Part shown: positions 1 to 6,429 of the stretch, in pieces
Layout of the letters: the number at the start of each line of letters is the position of its first letter
How positions within the stretch are numbered: position 1 is the stretch's first letter
Assembly: GCA_005887855.1 (NCBI GenBank)
Contig: VBQB01000094.1
Location: 1-7,332 of the forward strand
From: Verrucomicrobiota bacterium
GTDB lineage: Bacteria; Verrucomicrobiota; Verrucomicrobiae; Chthoniobacterales; UBA10450
Reading direction: 5' to 3'
DNA length: 7,332 nucleotides
Notes under the pieces: model-generated
Seen by the model: the letters and a program-made list of their open reading frames with translations, nothing else
Told to the model about the DNA's origin: nothing
Database searches by the model: none
Translations under genes and position numbers: made by a program

Positions 1-237
1 GATCTTCTTCGAAAACGTCGTGATGAAGGCCGTTGAAAGCGCGCCCTCGGCGAACAAATCACGCAGCAAATTTGGCAGTCGAAATGCCATTAGGAACGCG
101 TCGAGATTTTTTCCCGCGCCAAACAGACCGGCGAAGACCATCTCTCGGATCAAGCCGAGCAGGCGACTGCACAGAATGGCGATGGCGACGACTCCCGTCG
201 CGCGCGTGCTCACTCGCCGATGCTCCACTGTAGTCAT
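1..237 (-). CDS. murJ: Lipid II flippase MurJ (MviN), N-terminal part, cut by window edge
   Basis: MurJ moves the peptidoglycan precursor lipid II across the cytoplasmic membrane; it belongs to the MOP exporter superfamily. Only the first 79 codons are visible and the frame is open to base 1. The segment SRLLGLIRE followed by FGAG, DAF, RLPNLLR and FAEGALS is the hallmark MurJ N-terminus. Residues that match functionally important E. coli MurJ positions are all present: Ser24, Arg25, Arg31, Asp46, Arg59 and Glu64, equivalent to S17, R18, R24, D39, R52 and E57 by my alignment from memory. I chose the ATG at 237-235, which has no clear ribosome binding site. A GTG at 213-211 has GGAG nine bases upstream and would give an N-terminus closer in length to E. 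coli MurJ, so it is a real alternative. The gene lies downstream of the aspartyl protease gene on the same strand, separated by 129 nt that hold two hairpins, so it may be transcribed separately. Confidence 0.93.
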   Translation of the reverse strand, partial: MTTVEHRRVSTRATGVVAIAILCSRLLGLIREMVFAGLFGAGKNLDAFLMAFRLPNLLRDLFAEGALSTAFITTFSKKI

Positions 238-316
238 CGGCGAACAAAGAACAGTGTCTGTCAATTTACGAAAGAAAAAACTTCGCGGAACATCGTCGTA
301 CTTCCTCGCTTGCTAG

Positions 317-358
317 GGTCGTCGCGCTGCGCCGACCGGACGCCGCAGCGCGGCGTCC
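317..358. repeat. Two abutting 21-nt palindromes in inverted orientation (REP/BIME-like)
   Basis: Positions 338-358 form a perfect nine-base-pair stem (338-346 with 350-358) around the three-base loop AGC. Positions 317-337, immediately adjacent, form a nine-pair stem with a single T-C mismatch around the loop GCT. The reverse complement of the first unit matches the second at 17 of 21 positions and shares the core CGCAGCGCG, so the two are related units in opposite orientation. They sit between the stop of the aspartyl protease gene (367) and the start of murJ (237). The strong stems could end or pause transcription of the upstream gene, but no T tract follows directly on the minus strand, so an intrinsic terminator is not supported. 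The arrangement resembles the paired REP units (BIMEs) of enterobacteria. Whether copies exist elsewhere in the genome cannot be seen here. Confidence 0.7.
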
Positions 359-366
359 CTACCTGG

Positions 367-1356
367 CTATTTCAAAAACAAATTCATACTGTCAAAATCG
401 AGGATGCCATGACAGTTGAAGAGCAGATCCATGCCCAGGATCCCATTGATCCGTGTGTTACTCTGCTGCAGGGCGAAGTTGGGCAATACGGACACACCAA
501 ATTTTGCAGCCGGCACTTTAAAATCACCGATCGTAAGATCGTTGATTTGCCCGATACTAAGTTGCCGCACGACGCCGGTCGTGAAACGTGCAGAGGCCTG
601 TGTCGGCTGTAACGCGATTCCGAGGGACCGGACGACAGCTTCGTTGAGAGTCGTAATAAATGCACCCGTATCGACAAGGAGTCGGCCTGTCTGCCCGTGA
701 ATCGAACATGGCACCGTAAAAGCGCCATTTCCCTCCTGTTGCAGCGGCACCTTCGTGAATTTCTCCGATAAAGCTACGGAGGGCAGTTCCGATGGCCGTG
801 ACCGTTCGGCTTTGAAGAAAATGAATTTCGTCCGACAATTAATTACTGCCTTGTGACGGACGAAAATGTCCCTACCGAGCACACCGTCGACACGAATATC
901 CCCGCCTTCCAAGCGGTTCGAAAAGCTACTCCGGGCGTTGGCGCTAAGCAACGCAACCAAGCTGCTGCCAAAATCCATGGTTCCGGCTGTGAGACTTCTA
1001 ACGAAACCTACGGGGACTAGCTGGCCGTTAATTTGGGTAGACCCGACATAGCGCAAACCGTGTCGCGAGGGACTTACGCCAAATGACTCGGCTGAGCTTG
1101 CATCCAAAATGTTTTGATTGGCGCCGGTATCAACAAGCAAATTAGCGGGATGCCCATTGATCGCGACGGATAGTATCATTTTGTTTAACGGCCCGTAATG
1201 AACCGGCACGGCCTTGTATCCACCTAACTGCATCGGCCGAACGTCTTTGGCCGCGGCGAAAATCGGGATCAGGCCAATCGTGAACAGGCCAAAGAGAATC
1301 CGAAAACATCGAACGCGACCCCGGGGAATCGTCAGGTTTAAACCCCAACTTCGCAT
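367..1356 (-). CDS. Exported protein with two tandem retropepsin-like aspartyl protease domains
   Basis: The 329-residue product has two copies of a retropepsin-like (gag-polyprotein type) aspartyl protease domain. Copy one spans about residues 47-182 with LLVDTGA at 73-79 (Asp76) and the later motif GVLGRD at 158-163. Copy two spans about 202-329 with LLVDTGA at 226-232 (Asp229) and GILGMD at 305-310. Both catalytic DTGA motifs are intact. In this family two DTGA-bearing domains pair to make one active site, so this chain could form a complete enzyme by itself; that is inference. The N-terminus has an Arg-rich n-region, a hydrophobic stretch at about 20-33 and AAA at 34-36, which looks like a signal peptide cleaved near residue 36, so the protein is probably periplasmic or secreted. 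The start ATG lacks a clear ribosome binding site, but it is the only one that includes the signal peptide. The gene follows the Nif3-like gene after 33 nt, likely as the last gene of that unit. Substrate is unknown. Confidence 0.85.
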   Translation of the reverse strand: MRSWGLNLTIPRGRVRCFRILFGLFTIGLIPIFAAAKDVRPMQLGGYKAVPVHYGPLNKMILSVAINGHPANLLVDTGANQNILDASSAESFGVSPSRHGLRYVGSTQINGQLVPVGFVRSLTAGTMDFGSSLVALLSANARSSFSNRLEGGDIRVDGVLGRDIFVRHKAVINCRTKFIFFKAERSRPSELPSVALSEKFTKVPLQQEGNGAFTVPCSIHGQTGRLLVDTGAFITTLNEAVVRSLGIALQPTQASARFTTGVVRQLSIGQINDLTIGDFKVPAAKFGVSVLPNFALQQSNTRINGILGMDLLFNCHGILDFDSMNLFLK

Positions 1357-1389
1357 TGTCGAATCTATACGACGGACCCTGGACGCGCA

Positions 1390-2145
1390 TCACATTCCGG
1401 TTGGGCAATCGATGAATGTCCATGGAATCTTGAACCGTTTGGAGAGATGTGCGGCGAGGGCTTTTACGCCGAAGGTTTCGGTGGCGTAATGGCCGCCTAG
1501 CAACAGATTTATCCCAAGTTCTTCGGCAGCGACGGCGGCCCAATGCGGCGCTTCGCCTGTGATAAACGTGTCGACCTGTTCCTGCGCGACTCTGTAGATC
1601 TCCGAGCCGGCGCCACCGGTGATGATGCCAATCGTATTCGTATTTCTTGGGCCGAAGCAGAATGCATTCAATGGACCGCCGAGTGCTTTCTGCAATTTTT
1701 GCACGAGCCCATCTCGCGACAACGAAGCGCGCGCTTTTAAGCCGATTAACTGGCCCTTTTCTTCCAGGAATGGCTGCGTGGATTTAAGTCCAAGCATCGC
1801 CGCAAGCTGCGCGTTATTGCCGACCTTCGGATGGATGTCGAGCGGCAGATGCGCACTGTAAAGCGCGATGTCGTTTTCAAGCGCGAACTTCAATTGCCGA
1901 TGTAGCGCGTTTGCGATGGGGCGCAATCCGGGCCAAAACATTCCATGATGCACGATCAAAAGATCGACATTTTTCTTTGCAGCTCCCGTTAAGACGCGAG
2001 TCGAAACATCGACAGCGGCTCCGATTCTCGTGACACGCCCCGAGTTTTCGATTTGCAGACCATTTAGAGCATTGTCCCAGTCGGCGATCTCACGGATGCG
2101 GAGATAATCGTCAACGTACTCAACGATCTCAGGAGCAAGAGGCAT
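1390..2145 (-). CDS. Nif3-like (YbgI/DUF34) dinuclear metal centre protein
   Basis: This is a member of the NIF3/YbgI family, a widely conserved cytosolic protein with a two-metal centre, often labelled GTP cyclohydrolase 1 type 2 homolog; the physiological reaction is not firmly settled. The expected metal ligands are all visible, numbered from the ATG at 2145: His66-His67 in VHHGMFW, Asp103 in HLPLD, and His219 with Glu223 in GGHYATE. The early WDNALNGLQ segment and the C-terminal half beginning near GIITGGAG are also typical. At 251 residues it is the short form, without the roughly 100-residue insertion some homologs carry. Start choice is open. The ATG at 2145 gives MPLAPEIVEY, which fits the family's normal N-terminus, but has no ribosome binding site. 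A GTG at 2178 adds 11 residues and has AAAGG four bases upstream. The gene is 47 nt (or 14 nt from the GTG) downstream of the cyclase stop, so co-transcription is likely. Confidence 0.92.
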   Translation of the reverse strand: MPLAPEIVEYVDDYLRIREIADWDNALNGLQIENSGRVTRIGAAVDVSTRVLTGAAKKNVDLLIVHHGMFWPGLRPIANALHRQLKFALENDIALYSAHLPLDIHPKVGNNAQLAAMLGLKSTQPFLEEKGQLIGLKARASLSRDGLVQKLQKALGGPLNAFCFGPRNTNTIGIITGGAGSEIYRVAQEQVDTFITGEAPHWAAVAAEELGINLLLGGHYATETFGVKALAAHLSKRFKIPWTFIDCPTGM

Positions 2146-2170
2146 GGGTGAATTTTGCGCTGTATCACCC
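2146..2170 (-). other. Small hairpin directly ahead of the Nif3-like ATG
   Basis: GGGTGA at 2146-2151 and TCACCC at 2165-2170 form a six-base-pair stem with a 13-base loop. On the minus strand the stem ends exactly at the ATG at 2145, in the place where a ribosome binding site would normally be. If translation begins at the GTG at 2178 the hairpin lies inside the coding region and is probably meaningless. A stem this short can arise by chance. Confidence 0.3.
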
Positions 2171-2192
2171 GAATGCACACGACCTTTATTAA

Positions 2193-3752
2193 TTAGATCT
2201 TTCTTTGCGGAGCGAAAACCAAAAGTGAGTCGCGAACACCGCGGACCTGTTGCGGTGGCAACTCTTCGAGACTCGACCAGTCCTGGAGACGGTCACGCAC
2301 CGCCCCAGTGATAAGGAGTGGCTTCCCCACGGTTTTGGTGAGGCCCTCGACGCGCGACGCGATGTTCACGGTATCGCCAATCGCCGTAAACTCGAGCCGC
2401 TGCGGCGAGCCGATGCTGCCGACGATGGCTGGCCCGGAATGAATCCCGATGCCGATTCGCAGCGGTTCGCGACCGCCCGCCGCCAAATTGCGATTGAGCT
2501 CTTCCACCGCGAGTAAAATGTCTCGGCCTGCCGCCACTGCGTTCTCCGCATTATACGATTGCGAATCGCCCGCACCAAACACGGCCATAAATCCGTCACC
2601 CAGGTATTTGTTGACCATACCGCCATGCTCTTCCTCGACTGCACGCACCGCGACACGAAAGAAATCATTCAACATTTCGACCGTCTCTGCTGGCCGCAAA
2701 ACGCCAGCCCGTGCCGTGAATGACCGAATGTCGACAAACATCACCGTGATTTCCTCCTCCACGCCACTTAGTCCAGGATCGCGCGCGAGAATTTGCTCGG
2801 CCGCGCGTTCGCCTACGTGCAATCCAAATGTTTGCCGCAATTTTTCTTTATCTTTCAGACCGCGAATCATGTTGTTGAACTCGCCGAGCAAAAGACCGAA
2901 TTCGTCGGCGCGCGCGACCGGGACATCGACGTCGAACTTTCCCCGCGAAACCGCGTCGGCCGCGGCGCGAAGTTGATCGATCGGTTTGGCGACTAGCCAA
3001 CTGATCATGAGCGCCGTGCAAAGGCCAAACGCGATCCCAATTGTGCCGACGAAAACGGCGAACCATGCTGCGTTGGTGCCAGGCGCTTTCGGTGCGAACG
3101 AGAGAAGAAGGAGCGAGCCTATCGGACAGAGCGATGCCGAGATCGCCCAGAGAATGCCGCGCCCGCGGAGCGAAAGCGTGACCACGCCGGGGATGAGATC
3201 CGCGCGGACATCGCGAAAAAAAATGGGAAACAATCCCCAATGAGTCGCCAGCTCGACCAGGAAAATCGAGTGCGTGATCGAGATGAAACCGGAAATACAA
3301 AATGAAACGGGCAAGTGCCAGAGCAATCGCGTGTCGAGCGACAGTTCCACTTGCATGAGCGAGCCGAGAAAAACAGGAATGCACAGAAACCACGCACCGC
3401 CGCAAATCGCCGCGGCAAACCAAGGCAAATGGATGAGCCGGCGGCGCGCCTGCGTGAGCGATTTCGGATCGATTATCGATCCACGACAAAGGTGGCGAAA
3501 AGTGGGAGCGAAGTAGCGGATCCGTTTCACCCAAAGCCAGATCCCGATTGGAAAGACCAATGTGTTGTAAATGATGATTGTCGCAAAGAAGCGCTGCTTT
3601 AGAGCGGGCAACGTGAGCATCGGCTCGATGACGGCCGCGTTGTACCAAATGTTGAATGCGCTTCCGAGCAATTGCGGAATCACGGGCGCAAGCGCGACAA
3701 TCAGCAGCGCGTAGCGTTCGCGCGCTGGATTCACTTCCGCCGGAGGGTCCAT
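2193..3752 (-). CDS. Membrane-bound class III adenylate cyclase with HAMP domain
   Basis: This 519-residue protein should make cAMP from ATP at the inner face of the membrane. The N-terminal 250 residues contain about six hydrophobic segments (near 13-35, 52-77, 110-132, 148-170, 198-222 and 228-254). They are followed by a HAMP linker at about 250-302 (KPIDQLRAAADAVSRG, then DEFGLL) and a class III cyclase domain at about 333-515. Catalytic residues are complete: metal-binding Asp341 in FVDI and Asp386 in LGDG, adenine-selecting Lys382 and Asp460, and transition-state Asn463 and Arg467 in TVNIASR. The Lys/Asp pair favours ATP over GTP. There is no large extracytoplasmic domain, so any signal is probably sensed within the membrane segments; the signal is unknown. 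The ATG at 3752 lacks a Shine-Dalgarno sequence and lies inside the 3' end of the MBL hydrolase gene (22-nt overlap), which suggests translational coupling. The Nif3-like gene follows closely. Confidence 0.93.
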   Translation of the reverse strand: MDPPAEVNPARERYALLIVALAPVIPQLLGSAFNIWYNAAVIEPMLTLPALKQRFFATIIIYNTLVFPIGIWLWVKRIRYFAPTFRHLCRGSIIDPKSLTQARRRLIHLPWFAAAICGGAWFLCIPVFLGSLMQVELSLDTRLLWHLPVSFCISGFISITHSIFLVELATHWGLFPIFFRDVRADLIPGVVTLSLRGRGILWAISASLCPIGSLLLLSFAPKAPGTNAAWFAVFVGTIGIAFGLCTALMISWLVAKPIDQLRAAADAVSRGKFDVDVPVARADEFGLLLGEFNNMIRGLKDKEKLRQTFGLHVGERAAEQILARDPGLSGVEEEITVMFVDIRSFTARAGVLRPAETVEMLNDFFRVAVRAVEEEHGGMVNKYLGDGFMAVFGAGDSQSYNAENAVAAGRDILLAVEELNRNLAAGGREPLRIGIGIHSGPAIVGSIGSPQRLEFTAIGDTVNIASRVEGLTKTVGKPLLITGAVRDRLQDWSSLEELPPQQVRGVRDSLLVFAPQRKI

Positions 3753-4663
3753 GGCCGAAAATAATCAAACAAAATCAAACGCCCGGGAAGTGCGTCGCGG
3801 TTGTAATCACGAAGGACACCCGGGAAATCCGTGAGCGGTCCAAATTCAAATCCAGCGCTCAATGGTCTGAAAAAATTGTCTTGATGACTTGGAAACACGT
3901 AACGCGGGCGCAATTGCCGGACGGCGGCCGAAAATCGTGCGCGCGAATCGGGCAATGCGGCACCCAAAATCGCAAGATCGACAGGTGCGATGTCCGCCGG
4001 CGGCAACATCGCGGACGTTCCGCCCGAGTCGACAAAAATACGTTCACCCTCGATTTCGATCAGATAGACGAGCGGTTCACCGCAAACCCAATCGGCGGCG
4101 CGCCGTGGCGGAGCAGCTCCTCGAGGTTCCCCGGCAAACGGCACTACCGAGAAAAGCCGATCATGTGTCGCCTCGAGCACGTGAATTTTCCAGGGACCGA
4201 TTCGACGCACGTTTCCAGCAGTCACCGGGTCGCAACGCGCTGCCGGCGCACCCGCGCGCTCGGCCAACTCCACCGCTGTTCGCGAGCCGATCAGGCGCGC
4301 GCCTGTTTTGCGCATGAGAAGTGGGGCGTCGAGCAAGTGATCCACATGCCCATGCGTTACAAGAATAGCATCAACTTTGGGCGCGAGATGTTTCATCGCG
4401 TCGTCGATGCGATGCACGTCTGGTTGAACAGTCGATCCAAGGGCTACCCGCGAAAAATTGATGCGCGAAAAATAAGGATCGACAAGAAGTGCGTGAGTTC
4501 CTGATTCAAACTCGAATCCATTCGTCCCAAGATAAGTTATGCGTATTCCGCCGCCAGTCGGTTTAGCCGGCGAAAGGTCAGCCACCACCAACTGTGAATA
4601 TCGTTCAAGTCCGGCGCAAAGAGTTTGCGCTGAGATGAGGAGACAAGAAAGGACGTGTCTCAT
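3731..4663 (-). CDS. MBL-fold metal-dependent hydrolase, possibly exported
   Basis: The 310-residue product is a metallo-beta-lactamase-fold hydrolase. The metal-binding signature THGHVDH lies at 103-109, with further likely ligands His167 (ATHD), Asp212 (FVDSGG) and His260 (FPSHQD). The opening ITYLGTNGFEFESG with VDPYFSR at 61-67 resembles the UlaG/YcfL-like branch (PF12706 or PF13483 type) rather than true beta-lactamases or glyoxalase II. The substrate cannot be named. The first 20 residues include a hydrophobic run (VLSCLLISAQTLCAG) that could be a signal peptide, but it is weak and has no proper lipobox, so export is uncertain. The ATG at 4663 has no clear ribosome binding site and opens the minus-strand cluster. 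The last 22 nt overlap the start of the adenylate cyclase gene, so the two are almost surely co-transcribed. Upstream lies a divergent region with a long inverted repeat. Confidence 0.87.
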   Translation of the reverse strand: MRHVLSCLLISAQTLCAGLERYSQLVVADLSPAKPTGGGIRITYLGTNGFEFESGTHALLVDPYFSRINFSRVALGSTVQPDVHRIDDAMKHLAPKVDAILVTHGHVDHLLDAPLLMRKTGARLIGSRTAVELAERAGAPAARCDPVTAGNVRRIGPWKIHVLEATHDRLFSVVPFAGEPRGAAPPRRAADWVCGEPLVYLIEIEGERIFVDSGGTSAMLPPADIAPVDLAILGAALPDSRARFSAAVRQLRPRYVFPSHQDNFFRPLSAGFEFGPLTDFPGVLRDYNRDALPGRLILFDYFRPWTLRRK

Positions 4664-4870
4664 GGGACCACGAACTTATGAGCCTACGTTTTAACGAATG
4701 GAAGCGCTAAACCGACACTCGTCATTCCGAGCGAAGCCGAGGAATCCCGATGCGCCACCCTCAAGCAATATCGCGGGATCCTTCGACTCTGCTCAGGATA
4801 CAGCTTGCATGGTATGTCAAGTTTGCTTGACGAATTCCACGCGTCTTGTGACCTTCAATGGTCGATCGAA
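4664..4870. other. Divergent intergenic region between the MBL gene and the zinc-ribbon gene
   Basis: These 207 nt separate two divergently read genes and must hold their promoters if both are transcribed from here. I see no convincing -35/-10 pair: TTGACG at 4827-4832 has no TATAAT-like box at the right distance. The main visible structure is the inverted repeat at 4721-4800. No coding region is supported, apart from the possible upstream starts of the zinc-ribbon gene (ATG at 4814 or TTG at 4805). Confidence 0.6.
4721..4800. repeat. Long imperfect inverted repeat (dispersed palindromic repeat type)
   Basis: The left arm 4723-4749 (beginning CATTCCGAGCGAAG) and the reverse complement of the right arm 4774-4800 (beginning TATCCTGAGCAGAG) agree at 19 of 27 positions, around a 24-base spacer. 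All eight differences are transitions. In a minus-strand RNA five of the eight would be G-U pairs, giving 24 of 27 paired positions. Sequences of the form ATTCCGAGCGAAG...GAGGAATC and TCCTGAGCAGAGTCGAAGGATC look to me like repeats common in the intergenic DNA of several bacterial phyla, but this is recall and not a search result. It lies 57 nt upstream of the MBL start and 70 nt upstream of the zinc-ribbon start. Confidence 0.7.
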
Positions 4871-5284
4871 ATGAATATGGAGTACACCGACGCACCAACA
4901 ACGCAGGCTGCACCGAGTGAGACCGATAAAATGCCGTGTCCTTATTGCGGACATTTGTTGCCGAAGGACGCGCAGAGTTGCGATCAATGTGATTGGACGC
5001 GGGGCGCCACCGAGACGGCGGAAGGGAAGGCGAGCGATGCGATGGCGGTGTTGTTAAGTATTATACCCGGCCTGGGGCATATCTATAAAGGTCACAGACT
5101 TGCAGGTTTCTTGTGGATGGCTGGCGCGGTTCCCGCCGGAATTTTCGTGTTTCTGGCCGCAATCGCATCTGCGGGCTTCGGCGCGGGTCTCTTCTTCTTC
5201 TACTTGATCGCGGTAATGCTTCATGCGTACGCAGTTGATGATCGCGTCGTGCCGCCAAAAGAAGACGACGGCGAACAGTATTAA
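4871..5284 (+). CDS. Small zinc-ribbon membrane protein of unknown function
   Basis: The 137-residue product has an N-terminal zinc ribbon, C23-P-Y-C26 then C37-D-Q-C40, spaced CxxC-x10-CxxC. It is followed by a short polar linker and two hydrophobic segments at about 77-98 and 100-120. The stretch PGLGHIYKGHRLAGF at 66-80 recalls the glycine-rich turn of TM2-type membrane proteins, where such a motif precedes two membrane helices. The C-terminus is short and acidic (KEDDGEQY). I do not recognise a specific function; the ribbon is probably cytoplasmic and could bind protein or nucleic acid, but nothing shows which. The start is uncertain: ATG at 4871 (or 4877) leaves a short leader before the ribbon, while ATG at 4814 or TTG at 4805 would add about 20 unremarkable residues. 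None has a good ribosome binding site. It is the only plus-strand gene here and converges on the epimerase gene. Confidence 0.78.
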   Translation: MNMEYTDAPTTQAAPSETDKMPCPYCGHLLPKDAQSCDQCDWTRGATETAEGKASDAMAVLLSIIPGLGHIYKGHRLAGFLWMAGAVPAGIFVFLAAIASAGFGAGLFFFYLIAVMLHAYAVDDRVVPPKEDDGEQY

Positions 5285-5342
5285 GGACGTTGAATCGTTA
5301 AGACGTTACATCCGAGCCGATTCGCGAATCTCGATTCTCGAA
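5285..5342. other. Convergent intergenic gap with GAATC/GATTC palindromes, possible bidirectional terminator
   Basis: The 58 nt between the ends of the zinc-ribbon gene and the epimerase gene contain the perfect palindrome GATTCGCGAATC at 5319-5330 and an overlapping inverted repeat, GAATC at 5326-5330 with GATTC at 5333-5337. Transcripts from both sides must end about here. The stems are short and no T tract follows, so a terminator is only a positional guess. Confidence 0.25.
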
Positions 5343-6398
5343 TTACGAACGCCCCACTGCAGCGTAAATTTCTTCCAGAATTTCCCGCAATCCGTAACGA
5401 AATTTCCAGCCGGGATAGTGTTTCTGAAATTTGCTCACATCACTGATCCACCAGATGTGGTCGCCGGCGCGGTTCGTCTCCTCGTAACTCCAAGTTAATT
5501 TGCGTCCGCTAATTTCTTCACACAAATCGATTGCTTCGAGCATCGAACAGTTACTATGCCGGCTACCGCCGATGTTATAAACTTCCCCGATCCGCGGCGC
5601 GCGAATGAATTCCACAAATGCTTCGACCAGATCGAAGCTGTGAATGTTGTCGCGCACCTGTTTCCCTTTATATCCGAAGACCCGATACGGTCGATTTTTT
5701 ACTGTGCATATCATCAAGTAAGAAAGAAAACCATGTAGCTCTGTGCCGGCATGTGCCGGCCCGGTGAGGCAACCGCCGCGAAAGGAAACGGCTGGCAATC
5801 CGAAATAACGTCCATATTCCTGCACCAGAAGATCGGCCGCAGCTTTCGATGCCCCGAAAAGCGAGTGCTTGCTGTAGTCGATGCTCATCGTTTCGGAGAT
5901 CCCCGGCTCATACTCATGGCCAGGCTCGATTTCCCATCGCTTCGATAATTCGCGTAATGGCAGGCGGTTCGGGGTGTCGCCGTAAACTTTATTTGTCGAT
6001 GTAAAAATAAATGGCGCCTCGGGCGAAAACGTCCTTGCCGCTTCCAGCAAATTCAAGGTGCCGTTTGCATTGACCGTAAAATCGGTCTGCGGATCACGCG
6101 CCGCCCAATCATGCGATGGCTGCGAAGCGGTATGCACAATCGCATCGATCTTACCCTGATGGCGTTTGAATAACTCGATGACTGCAGACGCATCCCGAAT
6201 GTCGAGATCGTGATGCTCGTAATCACGAACATTTGTGATCAAATCATCGCGCGACTTTTTGGTGGAAGCTTCTACGCCAAAGAACTGCGCACGCATGTCG
6301 TTGTCGATCCCAACAACGCGCGCGCCCTCCTGCGCGAATCGTTTGACCGTTTCCGAACCGATCAATCCCGCAGACCCCGTGATGATGGCTGTGCGCAT
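5343..6398 (-). CDS. NAD-dependent sugar-nucleotide epimerase, CDP-paratose 2-epimerase-like (extended SDR)
   Basis: The 351-residue product is an extended short-chain dehydrogenase/reductase that probably acts on a nucleotide-linked sugar for surface polysaccharide synthesis. The Rossmann dinucleotide motif GSAGLIG is at 8-14, with the acidic IDND at 31-34 that favours [12 protein letters not shown] at 133-141 and GKQVRDNIH at 245-253 match the CDP-paratose/CDP-tyvelose 2-epimerase group as I remember it. The expected YxxxK catalytic motif reads F181-G-A-S-K185, so the catalytic tyrosine is replaced by phenylalanine, and the DNA reads a clear TTC there. The rest of the fold looks intact, including [15 protein letters not shown] at 275-289 and GDHIWWISD at 312-320, so this is not a decaying gene. 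Substrate is therefore uncertain. The ATG at 6398 comes 31 nt after the pgl stop, with no ribosome binding site, and the gene is probably the last of an msrA-pgl-epimerase operon. Confidence 0.88.
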   Translation of the reverse strand: MRTAIITGSAGLIGSETVKRFAQEGARVVGIDNDMRAQFFGVEASTKKSRDDLITNVRDYEHHDLDIRDASAVIELFKRHQGKIDAIVHTASQPSHDWAARDPQTDFTVNANGTLNLLEAARTFSPEAPFIFTSTNKVYGDTPNRLPLRELSKRWEIEPGHEYEPGISETMSIDYSKHSLFGASKAAADLLVQEYGRYFGLPAVSFRGGCLTGPAHAGTELHGFLSYLMICTVKNRPYRVFGYKGKQVRDNIHSFDLVEAFVEFIRAPRIGEVYNIGGSRHSNCSMLEAIDLCEEISGRKLTWSYEETNRAGDHIWWISDVSKFQKHYPGWKFRYGLREILEEIYAAVGRS

Positions 6399-6429
6399 TT
6401 AGGTCAATTCAAGGTAATATCGCCAATAC

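Noticed and set aside
236..264. TTGACA on the minus strand at 264-259 as a murJ promoter
   Set aside because: No -10 box lies at 16-18 bases; the matching position overlaps the start codon and reads GCCGAT.
271..290. Minus-strand TTCCGCGAAG followed by six T as an intrinsic terminator of the protease gene
   Set aside because: The stem is only about three base pairs, too weak for a terminator despite the T tract.
20..316. Open frame of 98 codons on the plus strand at the left edge
   Set aside because: It is antisense to the MurJ N-terminus, whose residues are strongly conserved; the Arg-rich product has no domain.
2848..3768. Open frame of 306 codons on the minus strand overlapping the cyclase gene in another frame
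   Set aside because: The translation is Arg/Ala/His-rich without motifs, while the main frame gives a full HAMP and cyclase protein over the same bases.
3656..4504. Open frame of 282 codons on the plus strand opposite the MBL hydrolase and the start of the cyclase
   Set aside because: It is antisense to two genes with clear motifs, its translation is rich in Arg, Ser and Cys with no recognisable domain, and long antisense frames are expected in GC-rich coding DNA.
4610..4663. MBL hydrolase as a lipoprotein
   Set aside because: The cysteines at residues 7 and 16 are not in a proper lipobox; Cys7 is too close to the start, and Cys16 has Gln at -3.
5740..5762. Short direct repeat TGTGCCGGC inside the epimerase gene
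   Set aside because: It encodes part of the GPAHAGT segment of a conserved region and has only two copies, so it is explained by coding sequence.
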